From assembly GCA_036406655.1 (NCBI GenBank), contig DASXAP010000165.1, positions 1-64,000 on the forward strand: a stretch of DNA of 64,000 nt, written 5' to 3'. Made by a program: the position numbers and the translations under genes. The number at the start of each line of letters is the position of its first letter. The stretch's first letter is position 1. The stretch comes from VAZQ01 sp036406655 (GTDB lineage: Bacteria; Pseudomonadota; Alphaproteobacteria; Rhizobiales; Xanthobacteraceae). The notes under the pieces were generated by a model. It was given only the letters and a program-made list of their open reading frames with translations, made no database searches and was not told the DNA's origin. Positions 61,185 to 64,000 of the stretch are shown here, piece after piece.

Positions 61185-62201
61185 ATGATGTTCCCGGTGC
61201 GTAGAATCATGGGGTCGTTGCTTGGGCTCGCTGGCGTTCTGGCCGCGTTGTCGGGCAGCTCATCGGAGCTGCGGGCACAGACGCCGCAATCGATCTCGGT
61301 GATCGTGTTTCCGGGCGGCTTCAACTGGCCGATCTGGGTCGCCCAGCAGAAGGGCTATTTCGCGCAGAGCGGGATCGACGTTCAGCTGACGAACACCCCG
61401 AACTCGGTGTTTCAGCTCACCGGGCTGATCGAAGGCCGGTTCGATATCGCGCTGACTGCGATCGACAATGTGGTCGCCTACATGGAGGGCCAGGGCGAAG
61501 CCAAGGTGACCCGGCAGCCCGACATATTCGCATTCATGGGAGGCGACAACGGATTCCTCAGCCTGGTCACTGTTCCCGAGGTGAAGACCTACGCCGACCT
61601 CAAGGGACGGACCCTCTCGGTCGACGCGCTGACGACGGGCTATGCCTTCGTCCTCCTCGACCTCCTGGAGCGCGCCGGATTGAAGAAAGGCGACTTCGAG
61701 GTGGTCAAGGCCGGCGGCGTGCTGCAGCGCTGGGACGAGCTCAAGCAGAAGAAGCAGGTCGGAACGATGCTGATCACGCCGTTCGACATCATTGCCCAGT
61801 CGGCCGGCTTCAACGTGCTGCAGCGGGCAATCGACGTCTACGGGCACTATCAGGGCCTCGTCGGCGCAACGCGCCGGGACTGGGCGCAGAGCAATCCCAA
61901 GGCGCTCGAGGGCTTCATCCGCGCCTACGTGCAGGCCGTCGATTGGCTCGGAAAGACGGGCAACAAGGACGAGGCGATTGCGATCCTTCGTGGGCACCTG
62001 CAGCAGATGTCGCCCGAGCTCGCCGCGAAGACCTACGCTGCGCTCGCACCTCCGCAGGGCTTCACGCCGAAGGCCAGGATCGACCTCGAGGGAGTGAGGA
62101 AGGTCCTCGAGCTGCGGAGCCGCTACGGCGAGCCGAGGAAGACGCTCACGGACCCGCTGAAATACTACGACGACAAGTACTTTCAGATGGCCACGAGGTG
62201 A
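61185..62201 (+). CDS. NMT1/SsuA/TauA-type ABC substrate-binding protein
   Basis: 338 residues from ATG 61185 (or 61188) with GGAGGA in front. A longer reading from 61131 would begin inside the palindromic repeat and is rejected. Signal peptide RIMGSLLGLAGVLAALSG, cleaved near residue 28. Fold: QSISVIVFPGGFNWPIWVAQ, KGYFAQSGIDVQLTN, GRFDIALTAIDNVVAYM and LKGRTLSVDALTTGYAFVL. Binding proteins of this type carry nitrate, taurine, alkanesulfonate, hydroxymethylpyrimidine or riboflavin-like ligands. No ATPase or permease gene is in the window. It is convergent with the LivK-like gene (24 bp). Confidence 0.88.
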   Translation: MMFPVRRIMGSLLGLAGVLAALSGSSSELRAQTPQSISVIVFPGGFNWPIWVAQQKGYFAQSGIDVQLTNTPNSVFQLTGLIEGRFDIALTAIDNVVAYMEGQGEAKVTRQPDIFAFMGGDNGFLSLVTVPEVKTYADLKGRTLSVDALTTGYAFVLLDLLERAGLKKGDFEVVKAGGVLQRWDELKQKKQVGTMLITPFDIIAQSAGFNVLQRAIDVYGHYQGLVGATRRDWAQSNPKALEGFIRAYVQAVDWLGKTGNKDEAIAILRGHLQQMSPELAAKTYAALAPPQGFTPKARIDLEGVRKVLELRSRYGEPRKTLTDPLKYYDDKYFQMATR

Positions 62202-62225
62202 TCGTTCCTTCCGCAGGGTGCGCGC

Positions 62226-63500
62226 TCATTGCGCCTTCGCCTTGCCGTAGGGATAGATGATCTCGCCGGTCTTGCTCTCCCGCGGCCACAGGATCACCTG
62301 CCTGCTGCCGTCACGGAACTGCTCGACATCGTTGCCGGCGACGTTCTGGAACTGGGTGAAATACATGCGCGATCGCGCCCACTCGCCGTCGCTGCCGAAG
62401 GTGACCTCCCCGACCACCGTCTGGAACGCATGGGTGCGCATGTATTCCGCGCGTCTGTTGTCGTCGAAGCCGCTGGTCCCGCGGATCGACTCGGCCAGAA
62501 CCTGGCCGGCGGCGTAGCCGAAGGGCACGAAATTGGTGCCGAGGGCATCCGTCCCCAGCGCGGCAGCTTTCGCCTGGTAGCGCTGCAGCAGCTCGGCGGC
62601 ACCGGGGAAGCTCGCGCGCAGCGCCGGCACGAAGTTCTCGCCGATGATGAGGCCGTTGCTGAGCGGCCCGAGCTGCACCTTGATGGGGGTGACGAGGAGA
62701 CCGATCATGGCGCCGCCGAACATCTTCGGCGAAAGCCCGATCTCGGCCGCCGCGCGCACGATGCCGACGGTGTCGGGCGGGTAGGCCGCGACATAGACGA
62801 TATCGGCATTGGCCGCCTGCACCGCGCGCACGACCGGCGCGAAGTCGGTGGTGCCCGGCGGATACGACTTGTCGTGGATGATGCGCAGCCCCGCCGCCTT
62901 CGCGTTCTCCCGGGCGCCGTCGGCCGCCGTCTTCGCGAACTCGGCGTCGGCGGCGACGATGGTGACGGTCTGCGGCCTGGGATTCTGCTCGAGCGCGAGC
63001 GCGAAGAAGCCGTCGGAGAAGGCGCCCGGTCCGCGCGGACCGACCGCGACCATCGAGAAGTATCTCGGGTAGCGGAAGTGATTGTTGATGCCGATCGCCA
63101 GCATGCTGATCGTGGTGCGGTCGTTCTGCATGATGATCGGCATCGCCGGCGCCACCATGTTGGTCGCATAGGGGCCGAGCAGGGCATCGACCTTGTCGAC
63201 GCTGATCAGCTTGGTGTAGATGCCGGGCACCGTGCTCGGATTGCTCTGGTCGTCGTAGTAGACGAGCTCGAGGGGCCGGTTGAGCAGGCCGCCCTTGGCG
63301 TTGACGTCGTCGCGCCAGATCTCAAGCGCGGCGAGGAGCTGCTTGCCGGCAGAGGCTACCCCGCCGGTGAGCGCCATGCTGAAGCCGACCTTGACCGGCT
63401 CGGCGGCGTAAGCGCCCGCCGCCGCAAGGCCGCAGAGCATGCCGGCGAGCAATGCCCCGCACGCGCGGGAGACCCTTGCAATACCCGGCATGCTGAGCAT
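62226..63500 (-). CDS. Branched-chain amino acid-type ABC substrate-binding protein (LivK/Peripla_BP_6)
   Basis: 424 residues from ATG 63500 with GAGGA seven bases upstream. Signal peptide around 12-33 (GALLAGMLCGLAAAGAYA). Fold: VKVGFSMALTGGVASAGKQL, VNAKGGLLNRPLELVYYDDQ, TIVAADAEFAKTAADGARENA, and PPGTTDFAPVVRAVQAANADIVYVAAYP. It binds an amino-acid-like or aromatic-acid ligand in the periplasm. The LivHMGF genes are not in the window. Its ligand is unknown. Confidence 0.9.
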   Translation of the reverse strand: MLSMPGIARVSRACGALLAGMLCGLAAAGAYAAEPVKVGFSMALTGGVASAGKQLLAALEIWRDDVNAKGGLLNRPLELVYYDDQSNPSTVPGIYTKLISVDKVDALLGPYATNMVAPAMPIIMQNDRTTISMLAIGINNHFRYPRYFSMVAVGPRGPGAFSDGFFALALEQNPRPQTVTIVAADAEFAKTAADGARENAKAAGLRIIHDKSYPPGTTDFAPVVRAVQAANADIVYVAAYPPDTVGIVRAAAEIGLSPKMFGGAMIGLLVTPIKVQLGPLSNGLIIGENFVPALRASFPGAAELLQRYQAKAAALGTDALGTNFVPFGYAAGQVLAESIRGTSGFDDNRRAEYMRTHAFQTVVGEVTFGSDGEWARSRMYFTQFQNVAGNDVEQFRDGSRQVILWPRESKTGEIIYPYGKAKAQ

Positions 63501-63721
63501 CGGCCGTCCTCGCCTGATGTGCGCCGGCTTGCGGTCCGCGTTCTCGCAAGCTCTCGGCGCATCCTATCACAGCGGGCGCGCCGGTCGGCCCCGTTCTGCC
63601 TCTGCGCGGCTCTGCCGCGACGCGTTAACCAGGTGCGAGGGGGCGGCTGGCGCGCCGGCCGCCGGGCACGCTAGTGTAGTTCAGATGCGGCCCTTGATTG
63701 CGCAGGCAGGAGTAGCGTGCG

Positions 63722-64000
63722 ATGCGTGTTCGGCTGGCCGCTGTGTTGGTTGCCGCTCTTGCGGGAATTGTGGCTCTCACCCCGATCGAGACCTCGGCCG
63801 GATCGGGGGCGCCCGGCGGCGCGTCGCTGCTGCATGCCGGGCCGCCTCATCCGCTGGCGCGGCCCTTCCATCCGCGCTTCGCCCGGGCGCCGTTCGATCG
63901 GCACCTCCGGCGCTTCTCGCGCTTCCACGATCGGGGATTGGGCTTTCCGCTGTGGACCCTTCCGGCCTACGGCGATTGCGGCGACTGCTACCCCCCATTC
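63722..64000 (+). CDS. Secreted hypothetical protein (runs off the window)
   Basis: The first 93 residues are present, open to the window end. GGAG lies nine bases before the ATG. The signal peptide MRVRLAAVLVAALAGIVALT is cleaved near residue 26. The mature part is rich in His, Arg, Phe and Pro (HPLARPFHPRFARAPFDRH) and then has a C-x-x-C pair (GDCGDCYPP). Proteins of this composition are frequent in Rhizobiales, with no known role. On the opposite strand there are open frames here that look like shadows. Confidence 0.55.
   Translation, partial: MRVRLAAVLVAALAGIVALTPIETSAGSGAPGGASLLHAGPPHPLARPFHPRFARAPFDRHLRRFSRFHDRGLGFPLWTLPAYGDCGDCYPPF

Noticed and set aside
63671..63998. Two minus-strand frames at the window end
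   Set aside because: Opposite a plus-strand frame with a good ribosome site and signal peptide; their translations are low-complexity Arg/Gly/Pro.

Overview
The window is a high-GC chromosomal segment of an alphaproteobacterium. The order mraZ-rsmH-ftsL-ftsI ... ftsQ-ftsA-ftsZ-lpxC-bamD-recN-ligA, the long-linker FtsZ, the Omp25/RopB-type outer-membrane protein, the large set of tripartite tricarboxylate (TTT/Bug) binding proteins, and palindromic repeats of the kind common in Rhizobiales point to Hyphomicrobiales, probably near Bradyrhizobium/Xanthobacteraceae. This placement comes from gene order and protein style, not from a database search. No tRNA, 5S/16S/23S rRNA, CRISPR array, transposase or integrase was seen.

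Layout. 1-10.5 kb is accessory and metabolic: the end of a probable Tm-1-like/UPF0261 protein overlapping a fumarate-reductase-like flavoprotein, a vapBC toxin-antitoxin pair, an orphan TTT binding protein, a single-pass membrane protein, an outer-membrane beta-barrel protein, a Gfo/Idh/MocA oxidoreductase next to a GlcG/HbpS-like protein, a nitrilase-superfamily hydrolase and an MFS transporter. 10.7-15.0 kb (plus strand) holds prmA, an Xaa-Pro aminopeptidase and a Bcr/CflA-type efflux pump. 15.1-42.0 kb (minus strand) is the complete division and cell-wall (dcw) cluster joined to lpxC-bamD-recN-ligA. It makes UDP-MurNAc-pentapeptide (murE, murF, murC, murD, murB, ddl), lipid I and II (mraY, murG) and the septal machinery (ftsL, ftsI, ftsW, ftsQ, ftsA, ftsZ), then starts lipid A synthesis (lpxC), outer-membrane protein insertion (bamD) and DNA repair/ligation (recN, ligA). 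The cluster is interrupted between ftsI and murE by an opposite-strand YbdK/GCS2-type carboxylate-amine ligase, so the distal part probably has its own promoter. A candidate is visible at 36977-37005.

42.1-50.5 kb: four TGGGN boxes with an exact 10-bp period lie upstream of mraZ and look like a MraZ operator. A murein amidase is divergent from mraZ. It is followed by the RNase P RNA gene (rnpB), a strong hairpin, a 1228-residue 5-oxoprolinase/hydantoinase, a Tim44-domain membrane protein and an extensin-like protein. A 27-residue membrane peptide gene with a textbook ribosome site and intrinsic terminator sits at 50.86-51.05 kb.

51.6-64 kb is a catabolic/transport region: a VOC protein with an AAHS-type MFS symporter, a TTT binding protein divergent from a TRAP binding protein that is followed by an amidohydrolase, a TTT operon with a fused TctA-TctB permease, a cytochrome b561, an NMT1/TauA-like and a LivK-like binding protein, and the start of a secreted protein. 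Six solute-binding proteins lie in the window but only one permease, so most are orphans here.

Repeats. A family of short palindromes (cores resembling GGGCAAGCCCGGC-ATGAC) occurs at about 5.9, 48.1 and 61.1 kb. A different GGTGGGTT/AACCCACC palindrome lies at 2.7 kb. A hairpin-forming insert enlarges PrmA in frame.
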